64,000 nucleotides of DNA from Frankiales bacterium (lineage in GTDB: Bacteria; Actinomycetota; Actinomycetes; Mycobacteriales; SCTD01), in NCBI GenBank assembly GCA_025465465.1, contig JAODND010000088.1, positions 31,759 to 95,758 on the forward strand. The letters run 5' to 3'. Shown in pieces: positions 48,158-56,792 of this stretch. Below the pieces are notes generated by a model, which saw only the letters and a list, made by a program, of their open reading frames with translations, was not told the origin of the DNA and made no database searches. Position numbers and translations under genes: made by a program. Every line of letters begins with the position of its first letter. The first letter of the stretch is position 1.

Positions 48158-49239
48158 GAAGCCAGCTCCGCACCCACGGCCCGGAGCCCGTCCAGGTCGT
48201 GCACGTCGCCCGGCAGCGCTCCCACCTCGACCACCGGCACCTTCGGGTGGGCGGAGGTGAACCGCTCGCGCAGCCGGGCTTCGCGCTGGGCCACTTCGAC
48301 GCGTTCGGCGTGCAGTCGCAGCACTCCCGCCGTCAGCGGGTCGGCGCCCACTGCGGCATCGAGGGCCTTGTGCGCGGTCAGGCTCGCAGCCGTCGTGCGA
48401 TGGACCCGGTTCACGACCAGACCGGCGAGCGGCATCCGCTCCGCGGCGAGCCGCTCGGCGAAGTATGCCGCCTCCCGCAGCGCGTCCCGCTCCGGCGCGG
48501 CGACGACGAGGAAGGACGTGCCGGGGTCCTTGAGCAGGTCGTAGGTCGCCTGCGCGCGCTCCCGGAAGCCGCCGAACATGGTCTCCAGCGCGCCCACGAA
48601 CTGGCTGACGTCCTGCAGCACGGAGGCGCCGATGATCCTGGTGATGGCGTTGGTGAAGACGTTGAAGCCCACCGTCACCACCTTGAGGTAGGCCTTGCCG
48701 CCCGCCTTCGCGGGCGCCAGCAGCACCTTGACGAGCCGACCGTCGAGAAACGTCGTGAGGTGGTCGGGTGCGTCGAGGAAGTCGAGCGCCGACCGGGTCG
48801 GCGGGGTGTCGACGACGATGAGGTCCCACGTGCCAGACGCCTTGAGCTGCGCGAGCTTCTCCATCGCCATGTACTCCTGCGTGCCGGCGAAGGAGCTCGA
48901 GAGGGCCTGGTAGAAGGGATTCTTGAAGATCTGCTCGGCCTTGTCGGGCTCGGCATGCGTCAGGACGATCTCGTCGAAGGTCCGCTTCATGTCGAGCATC
49001 ATCGCGTCGAGCTCGCCGTCGATCCCCTTGACCTCGCGGGGCGTGTTGTCGAGCTCGGTGAGGCCCATCGACTGGGCCAGCCGTCGCGCGGGGTCGATGG
49101 TGAGCACCACCGTCCGGCGCCCGCGTTCGGCAGCTCGCACGGCGAGGGCGGCAGCTGTCGTCGTCTTCCCGACCCCGCCCGAGCCGCAGCACACGATGAT
49201 CTTGGCGGTGTCGAGCAGGTCGTCGATGGCGAGGCTCAT
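48154..49239 (-). CDS. ArsA/GET3-like ATPase, subunit with altered P-loop
   Basis: A 361-residue ATPase of the ArsA/SIMIBI class, cytoplasmic and membrane-associated by family. The P-loop reads 'CGSGGVGKTTTAAALAV': GKT is intact, but the signature Lys of the deviant Walker A (KGGxGKT) is Ser. Switch regions appear as 'LTIDPARRL' and 'LIVVDTPPTRSALDFL'. It matches the Rv3680-type partner. The start overlaps the stop of the next ATPase gene (ATGA), and the two likely form a heterodimer. Proposed roles in mycobacteria include tolerance of reactive metabolites; export of arsenite is not implied. Confidence 0.88.
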   Translation of the reverse strand: MSLAIDDLLDTAKIIVCCGSGGVGKTTTAAALAVRAAERGRRTVVLTIDPARRLAQSMGLTELDNTPREVKGIDGELDAMMLDMKRTFDEIVLTHAEPDKAEQIFKNPFYQALSSSFAGTQEYMAMEKLAQLKASGTWDLIVVDTPPTRSALDFLDAPDHLTTFLDGRLVKVLLAPAKAGGKAYLKVVTVGFNVFTNAITRIIGASVLQDVSQFVGALETMFGGFRERAQATYDLLKDPGTSFLVVAAPERDALREAAYFAERLAAERMPLAGLVVNRVHRTTAASLTAHKALDAAVGADPLTAGVLRLHAERVEVAQREARLRERFTSAHPKVPVVEVGALPGDVHDLDGLRAVGAELAS

Positions 49240-50216
49240 GCCAGGCCCTGCGCCTTCAGCGCCGACGCGAGCTCGTAGAGACCACCGAGGTCAACGGCGT
49301 CGGGCAGCAGCGGCAGCTCGTAGGTCGGCCGCTCCAGGTGCGCCAGCGCGTCCCGGCCGCGCTCCTCCAGGGCGGCCCGGGCCGCGAACTCCCCCGCCTC
49401 GGACAGCAGCGCTGGTGCCAGCGCGGTGTCGACACCGACTGCCGTCAGGCCCTTGGTCAGACGGTCCCCCACCGCCCCCGCTTCGACCGCGGCCAGGTCC
49501 TCCGGCGTGAGGAACGGCGAGCGGACCATGTTGACGATCACCCCGCCGACGGGAAAGCCCTCCCGGCTGAGCTCCTCGATCGCTTCGACCGTCTCCTGCA
49601 CGGGCATCTCCTCGAGCAGGGTCACGAGGTGCACTACCGTCTGCACGCTCTTGAAGACCGCCATCACGCCGTCGCTCTGCGCCTTGAGCGGGCCCACCTT
49701 GGCCAGGTTGCCGACCTCGTGCGTGATGTTGAGGAAGCGGGTGATGCGGCCGGTGGGCGGCGCGTCGACGACCACCGCGTCGTAGTAGCGGCCGCCCCGG
49801 CGGCCCGCGCGGGTCGTCACCTCCTTGATCTTGCCGGTGAGGAGGACGTCCTTGATGCCGGGTGCGATCGTCGTCGCGAAGTCGATCGCGCCGATCTTGC
49901 GCAGCGCGCGCGCCGGCAGTCCGGTCGGCGACAGCTTGTAGAACATGTGCAGGTAGTCCAGCAGCGCCTGCTCCGTGTCGACGGCGAGCGCGTGGACGTC
50001 GCCGCCACCCTGCGCGACCGCGACCTTGGTCTCCTGGTAGGGCAACGGCGGGCGGTCGAACAGCTGCGCCAGACCCTGCCGGCCCTCGACCTCCATCAGC
50101 AGCACCTGCTTGCCGCCCGCGGCGAGTGCCAGCGCGAGCGCGGCCGCCACGGTGGTCTTGCCGGTGCCCCCCTTGCCCGTGACGACGTGGAGCCGCGCCG
50201 CGGGGAAGTCGGACAT
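49236..50216 (-). CDS. ArsA/GET3-like ATPase, canonical P-loop subunit
   Basis: A 326-residue partner ATPase. Its deviant Walker A 'VTGKGGTGKTTVAAALAL' keeps the signature Lys. Switch II is 'DAVVVDAPPTGRITRFL', and the segment 'LARLPTS'-like helix of other ArsA proteins is replaced by 'LNITHEVGNLAKVGPLKAQSDGV'. It is the Rv3679-type subunit. ATG 50216 opens the two-gene operon, divergent from a second whiB gene across 153 bases that hold a possible Crp site. Confidence 0.88.
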   Translation of the reverse strand: MSDFPAARLHVVTGKGGTGKTTVAAALALALAAGGKQVLLMEVEGRQGLAQLFDRPPLPYQETKVAVAQGGGDVHALAVDTEQALLDYLHMFYKLSPTGLPARALRKIGAIDFATTIAPGIKDVLLTGKIKEVTTRAGRRGGRYYDAVVVDAPPTGRITRFLNITHEVGNLAKVGPLKAQSDGVMAVFKSVQTVVHLVTLLEEMPVQETVEAIEELSREGFPVGGVIVNMVRSPFLTPEDLAAVEAGAVGDRLTKGLTAVGVDTALAPALLSEAGEFAARAALEERGRDALAHLERPTYELPLLPDAVDLGGLYELASALKAQGLA

Positions 50217-50325
50217 GATCCGAGCCTAGGCCGCCTCGGCCGGCGAGCGCGCGGCCATCTGGAAAGCGTGCATGTCGGAAGCAGTGGGGTGCAGGAAGTC
50301 GGCTCGACAGGGCGAAGACCCTGTA

Positions 50326-50341
50326 TGTGACACGGGCCACA
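50326..50341. promoter_or_regulatory. Candidate Crp site (TGTGA-N6-CCACA)
   Basis: One mismatch from the actinobacterial Crp consensus TGTGA-N6-TCACA, 28 bases upstream of the second WhiB start, in the region divergent from the ATPase operon. The crp gene lies 7 kb away, and mycobacterial Crp controls whiB1 from a similar site. A single-mismatch match is expected about once or twice by chance in 64 kb. Confidence 0.35.
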
Positions 50342-50369
50342 CCCCGTGCCGGTACGGAGGAACTACCGC

Positions 50370-50654
50370 ATGCTCACCCCAGTACCCCAGCCCACCTGGC
50401 GCGGCCGCGCGGAGTGCCAGCGCACCAACGCCGTGCACTTCTTCGCGCCCGCCCACTTCGAGCGCAAGGACGAGAAGGACCTCCGGGAGGGCCAGGCCCG
50501 TGCGCTGTGCCGCGCCTGCCCGGTCCAGAAGGCCTGTCTCGAGTACTCCCTGACCGTCCAGGAGCCGCACGGCATCTGGGGCGGCCTCAACGAGCTCGAG
50601 CGTCGCCGGCTGCTCCGCAAGCGGGCCGCCGAGGCCCAGCAGCGCACCGCCTGA
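50370..50654 (+). CDS. WhiB-family transcriptional regulator (second)
   Basis: A 94-residue WhiB protein with ligands C16, C47, C50 and C56 and the turn 'IWGGLNELERRRLL'. The first Cys spacing is long because of the insert 'FFAPAHFERKDEKDLREG', and the tail is rich in Arg/Lys. It differs from WhiB4 and I cannot assign it to a named WhiB class. The ATG at 50370 has ACGGAGG 9 bases upstream. It heads a rightward run: small protein, RidA, NUDIX, metallo-beta-lactamase fold protein, cyclase. Confidence 0.9.
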   Translation: MLTPVPQPTWRGRAECQRTNAVHFFAPAHFERKDEKDLREGQARALCRACPVQKACLEYSLTVQEPHGIWGGLNELERRRLLRKRAAEAQQRTA

Positions 50655-50678
50655 TCGCCGCCTCCTAGTCTCGCTCCC

Positions 50679-50834
50679 ATGGACACGTGGGAGTACATGA
50701 CGGCGCCGCTGCTCATCCATGCGACGAAGCAGATCCTCGACAACTTCGGCGCCGACGGCTGGGAGCTCGTCCAGGTGGTGCCCGGGCCCAACCCTGAGCA
50801 GCTGGTCGCCTACTTCAAGCGGCCCAAGGCATGA
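50679..50834 (+). CDS. Small DUF4177-like protein (Rv3678A type)
   Basis: A 51-residue protein: 'MDTWEYMTAPLLIHATKQIL' then 'DNFGADGWELVQVVPG', ending 'LVAYFKRPKA'. The 'WEY...GWELV' pattern is that of DUF4177. Its place just before the RidA gene is the same as that of the 51-residue M. tuberculosis Rv3678A. The stop overlaps the RidA start as ATGA. Function is unknown. Confidence 0.85.
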   Translation: MDTWEYMTAPLLIHATKQILDNFGADGWELVQVVPGPNPEQLVAYFKRPKA

Positions 50835-51286
50835 GCAGCCTGGCGCGGTTGACCGAGCTCGGGATCGAGCTGCCGTCGGTCGTCCCCCCGGTCGCCGCGT
50901 ACGTGCCGGCGGTGCGCACCGGCTCGCTGGTCTACACCAGCGGCCAGCTTCCGATGGCCGGCGGCGTCATGGCCCAGACCGGCCTGGTCGGTGGTCCCGT
51001 CACGGCCGAGCAGGCCAAGGACCTCGCACGCACCTGCGCCCTCAACGCGCTCGCCGCGATCGACGCCCTCGTCGGCCTCGACAACGTCACGCGGGTCGTC
51101 AAGGTCGTCGGCTTCGTGGCCAGCGCACCCGGCTTCACCGGCCAGCCCGGTGTCGTCAACGGCGCGTCCGAGCTGCTCGGCGACGTCTTCGGCCCAGCCG
51201 GCGTGCACGCCCGCTCCGCCATCGGGGTGGCGGCCCTGCCGCTGGACGCCCCGGTCGAGGTGGAGCTCATCGTCGAGGTCGCGTGA
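50831..51286 (+). CDS. RidA (YjgF) family enamine/imine deaminase
   Basis: A 151-residue protein with the RidA blocks 'VYTSGQLPMAGG', 'NALAAIDALVGLDNVTRVVKVVGFVASAPGFTGQP' and 'ARSAIGVAALPLDAPVEVELIVE', including the conserved Arg of 'ARSAIGV' that binds the substrate carboxylate. RidA proteins clear reactive enamines such as 2-aminoacrylate. It matches Rv3678c by order. It overlaps the upstream small gene by 4 bases. Confidence 0.92.
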   Translation: MSSLARLTELGIELPSVVPPVAAYVPAVRTGSLVYTSGQLPMAGGVMAQTGLVGGPVTAEQAKDLARTCALNALAAIDALVGLDNVTRVVKVVGFVASAPGFTGQPGVVNGASELLGDVFGPAGVHARSAIGVAALPLDAPVEVELIVEVA

Positions 51287-51302
51287 TGACGAGGGAGGCC
51301 TA

Positions 51303-52133
51303 GTGGACCTCAGCGAGCTCGAGGACCTCGCGCGCGCCTTCGCGCGCGGTGACAAGGTGCCGAACGCGCCCCGGCATGCCTCGACCGTGGTGCTGCTCCG
51401 CGATGCCGACGGCGGCCCGGAGGCCTACCTGCTGCGCCGCGTGAAGGGGATGGCCTTCGCGGGTGGCATGCACGTCTTCCCCGGCGGTTCGGTGGACCCC
51501 GACGACGAGGACGCCGCCATCCGCTGGGCGGGACCGTCGGCCGCGCAGTGGGGCGAGTGGTTCCGGGCCGACGAGCGGCTGGCGCGGGCGCTGGTGTGCG
51601 CTGCGGTGCGAGAGACCTTTGAGGAGTGCGGGGTCCTGCTGGCAGGCGAGTCCGCCGACCACCTGCTCGAGGACGTCAGCAGCGACGAGTGGGAGGCCGA
51701 GCGGGTCGCGCTCGAGTCCCGCGCGCAGTCGCTCTCGCAGCTGCTGGAGCGGCGCGGGCTCGTCCTGCGCACCGACCTGCTGCGGCCCTACGCGCACTGG
51801 ATCACCCCCGAGATCGAGCCCAAGCGGTTCGACACCCGGTTCTTCCTGGCGGAGATGCCCGCCGGTCAGGCCTGCCGGGCCGTCGGCGGGGAGGCCGACG
51901 AGCGGATCTGGATCCGGCCGCAGCTGGCCATCGAGGAGGGCTTGCGGATGCTGCCGCCGACCCACAACAGCCTGCAGCAGCTCGTCCACTACCCCGACGT
52001 CCGGACGGCGCTCGACGACCCGCGCGAGGTGACGCTCGTCGCACCGAAGATGGTCGTCATGCCCGACGACACCGTGAAGTTCGTCGTCCCCGGCGACCTC
52101 GACTACCCGACGTCGGACCCGCGCACCTCATGA
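51303..52133 (+). CDS. NUDIX hydrolase
   Basis: A 276-residue NUDIX protein. The Nudix box is spread over 'FPGGSVDPDDEDAAIRW', then 'AAVRETFEECGVLL' (RETFEECG keeps the metal-binding Glu residues), and an insert between Gly and the helix makes it longer than the classical 23-residue box. This type is common in actinobacteria near RidA. The substrate is unknown. The GTG at 51303 follows GGGAGG. The stop overlaps the next start (ATGA). Confidence 0.87.
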   Translation: MDLSELEDLARAFARGDKVPNAPRHASTVVLLRDADGGPEAYLLRRVKGMAFAGGMHVFPGGSVDPDDEDAAIRWAGPSAAQWGEWFRADERLARALVCAAVRETFEECGVLLAGESADHLLEDVSSDEWEAERVALESRAQSLSQLLERRGLVLRTDLLRPYAHWITPEIEPKRFDTRFFLAEMPAGQACRAVGGEADERIWIRPQLAIEEGLRMLPPTHNSLQQLVHYPDVRTALDDPREVTLVAPKMVVMPDDTVKFVVPGDLDYPTSDPRTS

Positions 52134-52867
52134 GGCAGGTCACCGAAACGGCCGCCGTCGTCCTCGCCCCCAACCCGGGGCCGATGACTCTCGACGGCAC
52201 GAACACCTGGGTGCTCCGCCAAGCCGGGTACGAGGGCTGCGTGATCGTCGACCCCGGCCCCCTGCACGAGGAGCACCTCGCCGCCGTCGCCGCACAGGGA
52301 CCCGTCGACGTGGTGCTGCTGACGCACGGCCACTACGACCACAGCGAGGGGGCGGCCCGGTTTGCCGAGCTGACCGGTGCCAAGGTCCGCGCTCTCGACC
52401 CTGCGATGCGGCTGGGCGACGAGGGCCTGGCCGAGGGCGACGTCGTGCGAGGCGGCGGCCTGGAGATCCGGGTGATGCAGACCCCCGGCCACTCCAGCGA
52501 CTCGCTGTGCTTCGAGCTCCCGGACGCTGTGCTCACCGGCGACACGATCCTCGGACGTGGCACGACCGTGGTCGCCCATCCGGACGGTGTGCTCGCCGAC
52601 TACCTCGAGTCGCTGCAACGGCTGCAGGAGATGGGCGACCGCACCGTGCTGCCCGGACACGGCCCGGAACTGCTGTCCGCCGGCGATGCCGCGGTGATGT
52701 ACCTGGCCCACCGCGAGATGCGCCTCGAGCAGGTGAGGGCGGCGGTCGCCGCGGGCGCGTCGACCCCGCGCGCGGTCGTCGAGGTCGTCTACGCCGACGT
52801 GGACCAGGTCCTGTGGTTCGCGGCCGAGCTGTCGGTGCGCGCCCAGCTGGACTACCTCTCGACATGA
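52130..52867 (+). CDS. Metallo-beta-lactamase fold hydrolase (Rv3677c/LACTB2-like)
   Basis: A 245-residue MBL-fold protein with the metal motif 'LLTHGHYDHSEGAA' (HxHxDH), 'TPGHSSDSLCF', 'LTGDTILGRGT' and 'PGHGPE'. A short winged-helix-like C-terminal domain is present, as in LACTB2-type nucleases and Rv3677c. It may act on RNA or a thioester. It is coupled on both sides by ATGA overlaps to the NUDIX and cyclase genes. Confidence 0.9.
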   Translation: MRQVTETAAVVLAPNPGPMTLDGTNTWVLRQAGYEGCVIVDPGPLHEEHLAAVAAQGPVDVVLLTHGHYDHSEGAARFAELTGAKVRALDPAMRLGDEGLAEGDVVRGGGLEIRVMQTPGHSSDSLCFELPDAVLTGDTILGRGTTVVAHPDGVLADYLESLQRLQEMGDRTVLPGHGPELLSAGDAAVMYLAHREMRLEQVRAAVAAGASTPRAVVEVVYADVDQVLWFAAELSVRAQLDYLST

Positions 52868-55800
52868 CCTGCCCTGTGTGCGGGACGCCGCTCGTACCGG
52901 GTGCACGCTTCTGCTTCCACTGCGGGACGGCGCTGCAGGAGACGTTGACGGAGGGCGAGACCGAGCGCCGCATCGTCACCGTCCTGTTCGGCGATCTCAC
53001 CGACTTCACCAGCTGGGCAGAAGATCTCGACCCCGAGCGGGTGGGTGTCGTCACCGACCGCGTGCTGGCGAGCCTCGCCGGGATCGTCACCGAGTTCGGT
53101 GGCCACGTCGACAAGCTGGTCGGCGACGGCCTGATGGCCGTCTTCGGCGCCCCCACCGCGCACGAGGACGACGCCGAGCGTGCCGTGCGTGCCGCCGCGC
53201 GGATGCAGACTGTCGTACGCCGACTCGTGGCAGAGGAGTCCGGAGGCGGCCGTCAGCTCGGCCTGCGCGTCGGCCTCAACACCGGCCAGGTCATCGCCGG
53301 GGTCCAGGCGCAGCTGTCCTACACAGTCGTCGGCGACACCGTGAACACCGCGAGCAGGCTGTCGGACTCGGCCGGACCGGGGGCCGTCGTCGCAGGTCGG
53401 GACACCGCCCTCGCGACCATGCCCATCGCGTCCTGGAGAGCCCTGCAACCCTTGCGGCTCAAGGGAAAGCGCGAACCTGTGGAGGCTTTCGAGCTGACGG
53501 GTCTCCGGCCTGCGGGGGCGACCAGGCTGGGCCTGGGCGACGAGGCGCCCTTCCTCGGACGGGACGCGGAGCTCGGACTGCTCATCGGGCGGGCGAACGA
53601 CGCGCTCGACCGCCGTACCCCTCGTACGGTGCTTGTCACGGGCGAGGCGGGCGTGGGCAAGACTCGGCTCGCCCAGGAGCTGACCCGCTTCATCGGGGAG
53701 CTCCCGGACGCCCGGGTGCTGTGGGGGCGCAGCGCGCCGTACGGCGAGGGACGAGACCTTGCGGCCGTGGCCGAGATGGTGCGGACCGCCTGCGGCATCG
53801 AGGACAGCGACGAGGTGGAGACGGCCCGTGAGCGGGTCGCGAGGGTCGTGGCCCGGCTCGAGCGCGAAGGGCGGCTCGAGCTCCCGTCCCACCTGGAGGA
53901 GTCCCTCCGGCTGCTGCTCGGCCTCGAGGACCTCGACCTCGGCGCGCCGCGCGACCGCGCCACCCCCGGAGCGCCGGTCGGGGGCGACCGGGTGCGCGAG
54001 GCGGTGGCGGAGCTGTTCACGGCGCTGGCGCGGGAGGGCCCGCTCGTGCTGGTGCTCGACGACTTGCACTGGGCGACGCCGACGATGGTCGACGGGCTGC
54101 TCCACGTCGCCCGGCGGGTGCATGGCGGCGTGCTGCTCGTCGCCCTCGGCCGCCTCGACATGCTCGGCGTCCCGGGTCGTCCCGAGTGGTGGATGGGCCT
54201 TCCCGAGGCCGAGCTGCTGCCGCTGGCGCCGCTGGAGGAGAGCGCGACCGAGCGGCTGCTCCGGGCCTACCTCGGGACGCAGGACGTCGATGACGACGTG
54301 AGTGAGGCACTGCTGTCCCGGGCACAGGGCAACCCCTTCTTCCTGGCCGAGCTGCTGCACCTGCTCGTCGACCGCGGCGTCCTGCAGCACGGTGAGCACG
54401 GCTGGGTGCTCAACGGGCAGCTGCCCGACGACGTGCTGCCGGCGGGTGTGCAGGCGGTGCTCGCCGCCCGCATCGACGACCTCGACGGTCCCACCAAGGG
54501 AGTTCTCCGGGACGCGAGCGTGGTGGGCCTCCGCGTGACGCTCCCGGCCCTCGAGGCAGTCGGACGGGCCTCGGGCCACGGCGATCCCGAGGTGGTCCGG
54601 CAGGCGGTCGCCACCCTGGTCGACCGGCGGCTGCTCGAGGAGGACGACGACGCCTACCGCTTCGCCCACACGCTGGTGCGCGACGTCGCGTACGCCGGTC
54701 TCGCCAAGGTCGACAGGGCCCGCCGGCACGCCGCCGTCGCCGCCTGGGCGCAGGACGCGACGGCGCGCAGCGCGCAGGCAGACGTCATCAGCGCCTCGCA
54801 GGGGGAGCGCGCGGTGCGGCTCGCGGCCGAGATGGGACTGCCGCCGGAGGACCCATCGTGGGGGGCCCGCGGCGTCGCCTTCGCGGCCCTCGCCCGGCTG
54901 GCCCAGCTGGCGCTCGGTCGCGACGACAACACCCAGGCCGAAGCGGTGCTCGCGCGGGCCTTGGCCCTGAGCGGTGCCGACTTCGGCGAGCCGCTGCCCG
55001 ACGACCTGCTCGTGCCGGTGCGGGTGGCGCACGCACAGGCGCTCGCCGCCCTCCACCGGCTCGAGGAGGCGGAAGCGGAGCTCGTCCCCGCGCTCGACGG
55101 GCCCGAGGACGCCATCCGGGCCGGCGCACTGCTGGTCCTCGGCGAGGTGCGCCGCAAGAGGGGCGACCTGTCCGGGGCGCGGAAGGCCTTCGTCTCGGCC
55201 CTTGCCTCCGCCGCAGCCTCCGGCGTCGAGCGGCTGTCCGGCGAGGCGCTGCGGCAGCTCGGCCTCCTCGACTACTTCGACGGTCGGCTGGGCGACGCCG
55301 AGCAGCGCTTCGAGGAGGCGCACGCACTCGCCACCCAGGTCGGTGACGAGCGCGGTGCCGGCTGGGCGCTGCAGCACCTGGCGTGGAGCGCGACGACCCG
55401 CGGTGACTACTCCCGCGCCGACGAGGCGCTCGACGCCGCGGCCGAGGTGTTCGCGAGGCTGGAGGACACCGGGGGCCTGGCGTGGGTCGCCGGCACCGAA
55501 GGGTTCGTGCGCGCCCTGGAGGGCCGGTACGCGGAGGCCCGCGACCTGGCTCGCTCGCTGCTGCCGGTCGGGGAGCAGAACAACGAGCGCTGGGGCGTAG
55601 CCGCGCTGCTGACGATCGACGCCATCGCTGCAGCCGAGCTCGGTGACGTCGTGGTGGCGGCCAGCGAGGCGGAGCGGGCGCGGGCACGGTTCGCTGAGGT
55701 CGGTGACACCTGGGGGCAGTCGCTGGCGCTCTGCGCTGCCGGTATCAGCGCCCGCGGCGCCGACCTGCCCGATCGGGCGGTGGCCTTCCTCGAGCAGGCC

Positions 55801-56388
55801 GTCGACCTGGCGGAGCGTGGCGGCCATTCGCTCAACGCCGCCCTCGCCATGGTCGCCCTCGGCTGGTCGCAGCTGGACCGCGGCCGCCTCGACGCCGCAG
55901 AGGCCTGCGTCTGGAAGGTCGGGGCGGCCCTGTCCGGGCTCGACCTCGAACCGCACGCCGCGCTCGGCGCCCGGGTGCTGCTCGCCCAGGTGCTGCGCCG
56001 GCGCGGCCAGCTCGAGGAAGCGGTGGCCGAGCTCGATGCCGCCCTCGACGCCGCCAGCGAGGCGCCCGGGCTGCTGTTCCCCCGGCGGCAGGCCCTCGCG
56101 CACCGGGCGGGGACACTGCTCGAGCTCGGCCGCGACGACGACGCCCTCGCCTCGGCACGTGCTGCCGTCGCGACACCGGCCGAGGACGTCCGCTCGCAGG
56201 TGCTCGCCTTGCGCGCCCTCGGGACCTGCCTGCGCGCCCGGGGCGACGAGCCGGCCGCTCTCATGGCACTCACGCAGGCGCTCCAGATCTCCCGCTCGAC
56301 GGGGCAACGGTCGGAGGTCGCCGCGAGCGAGCGCGCCCTCGCCGCCCCTCGACCCCTGCACCACGGACGTCGGGAGGATGGCGCATGA
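52864..56388 (+). CDS. Class III adenylate cyclase fused to AAA/NTPase and TPR region
   Basis: An 1174-residue protein. An N-terminal zinc ribbon (C3, C6, C17, C20) precedes a class III nucleotide cyclase domain (about 33-215). Metal ligands D44 and D88, transition-state N161 and R165, and K84 for purine recognition are present; the partner position before N161 is T154 rather than Asp, the Lys/Thr pattern of class IIIb enzymes. Next comes an AAA-type ATPase ('VLVTGEAGVGKTRLAQEL', about 240-560) with 'VLVLDDLHWA', then a long TPR helical array to the end. Human soluble adenylyl cyclase has a similar cyclase-NTPase-TPR plan. No membrane helix. It lies two genes from crp, which suggests a cAMP supply for Crp. 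Confidence 0.92.
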   Translation: MTCPVCGTPLVPGARFCFHCGTALQETLTEGETERRIVTVLFGDLTDFTSWAEDLDPERVGVVTDRVLASLAGIVTEFGGHVDKLVGDGLMAVFGAPTAHEDDAERAVRAAARMQTVVRRLVAEESGGGRQLGLRVGLNTGQVIAGVQAQLSYTVVGDTVNTASRLSDSAGPGAVVAGRDTALATMPIASWRALQPLRLKGKREPVEAFELTGLRPAGATRLGLGDEAPFLGRDAELGLLIGRANDALDRRTPRTVLVTGEAGVGKTRLAQELTRFIGELPDARVLWGRSAPYGEGRDLAAVAEMVRTACGIEDSDEVETARERVARVVARLEREGRLELPSHLEESLRLLLGLEDLDLGAPRDRATPGAPVGGDRVREAVAELFTALAREGPLVLVLDDLHWATPTMVDGLLHVARRVHGGVLLVALGRLDMLGVPGRPEWWMGLPEAELLPLAPLEESATERLLRAYLGTQDVDDDVSEALLSRAQGNPFFLAELLHLLVDRGVLQHGEHGWVLNGQLPDDVLPAGVQAVLAARIDDLDGPTKGVLRDASVVGLRVTLPALEAVGRASGHGDPEVVRQAVATLVDRRLLEEDDDAYRFAHTLVRDVAYAGLAKVDRARRHAAVAAWAQDATARSAQADVISASQGERAVRLAAEMGLPPEDPSWGARGVAFAALARLAQLALGRDDNTQAEAVLARALALSGADFGEPLPDDLLVPVRVAHAQALAALHRLEEAEAELVPALDGPEDAIRAGALLVLGEVRRKRGDLSGARKAFVSALASAAASGVERLSGEALRQLGLLDYFDGRLGDAEQRFEEAHALATQVGDERGAGWALQHLAWSATTRGDYSRADEALDAAAEVFARLEDTGGLAWVAGTEGFVRALEGRYAEARDLARSLLPVGEQNNERWGVAALLTIDAIAAAELGDVVVAASEAERARARFAEVGDTWGQSLALCAAGISARGADLPDRAVAFLEQAVDLAERGGHSLNAALAMVALGWSQLDRGRLDAAEACVWKVGAALSGLDLEPHAALGARVLLAQVLRRRGQLEEAVAELDAALDAASEAPGLLFPRRQALAHRAGTLLELGRDDDALASARAAVATPAEDVRSQVLALRALGTCLRARGDEPAALMALTQALQISRSTGQRSEVAASERALAAPRPLHHGRREDGA

Positions 56389-56792
56389 CGAGCCTGCTCG
56401 AGGCACCCGCCGATTGGGTGACGCTGCGCGCAGAGACGCCCGAGGGCCCGCCCGTCGTGGTGCTCATCGACCGCGCGATTGCGACCACCGTCCCGTACGA
56501 CGTGTTCACCCTGCAGGTGGCCATCGCCCTACCGCTGGGCGTGACCCGCGACGGGCTGCCCGCCGAGTCCGACCAGGCCAACCTGCGCGTGCTCGAGCAG
56601 GGGATGGTCGACGCGGCTGCCGGTGAGGCCCGGCTCGTCGCGGTCATGACGCTGGAGGGCGTGCGCGAGTGGATGTTCTACGCGCGCACGACCGAGTGGT
56701 GCCGGCCGTTCGTCGACGCGGGGCTCTCGGTGAAGTATGCGGAGGACCCGACGTTCAGCGGTCTGCTGGAGCTAGCGGGCACGCCGGGCTAG
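56385..56792 (+). CDS. DUF695-like protein
   Basis: A 135-residue protein. '[23 protein letters not shown]', '[26 protein letters not shown]' and '[22 protein letters not shown]' fit the DUF695 pattern (a DGLP turn and a WxFYxR block). Function is unknown. It overlaps the cyclase stop (ATGA), so it is made with the cyclase, and its last 21 bases overlap the end of crp on the other strand. Confidence 0.8.
   Translation: MTSLLEAPADWVTLRAETPEGPPVVVLIDRAIATTVPYDVFTLQVAIALPLGVTRDGLPAESDQANLRVLEQGMVDAAAGEARLVAVMTLEGVREWMFYARTTEWCRPFVDAGLSVKYAEDPTFSGLLELAGTPG

Noticed and set aside
52852..56406. 1184-codon minus-strand frame opposite the cyclase gene
   Set aside because: Compositional shadow; the plus strand has intact zinc ribbon, cyclase and AAA motifs.
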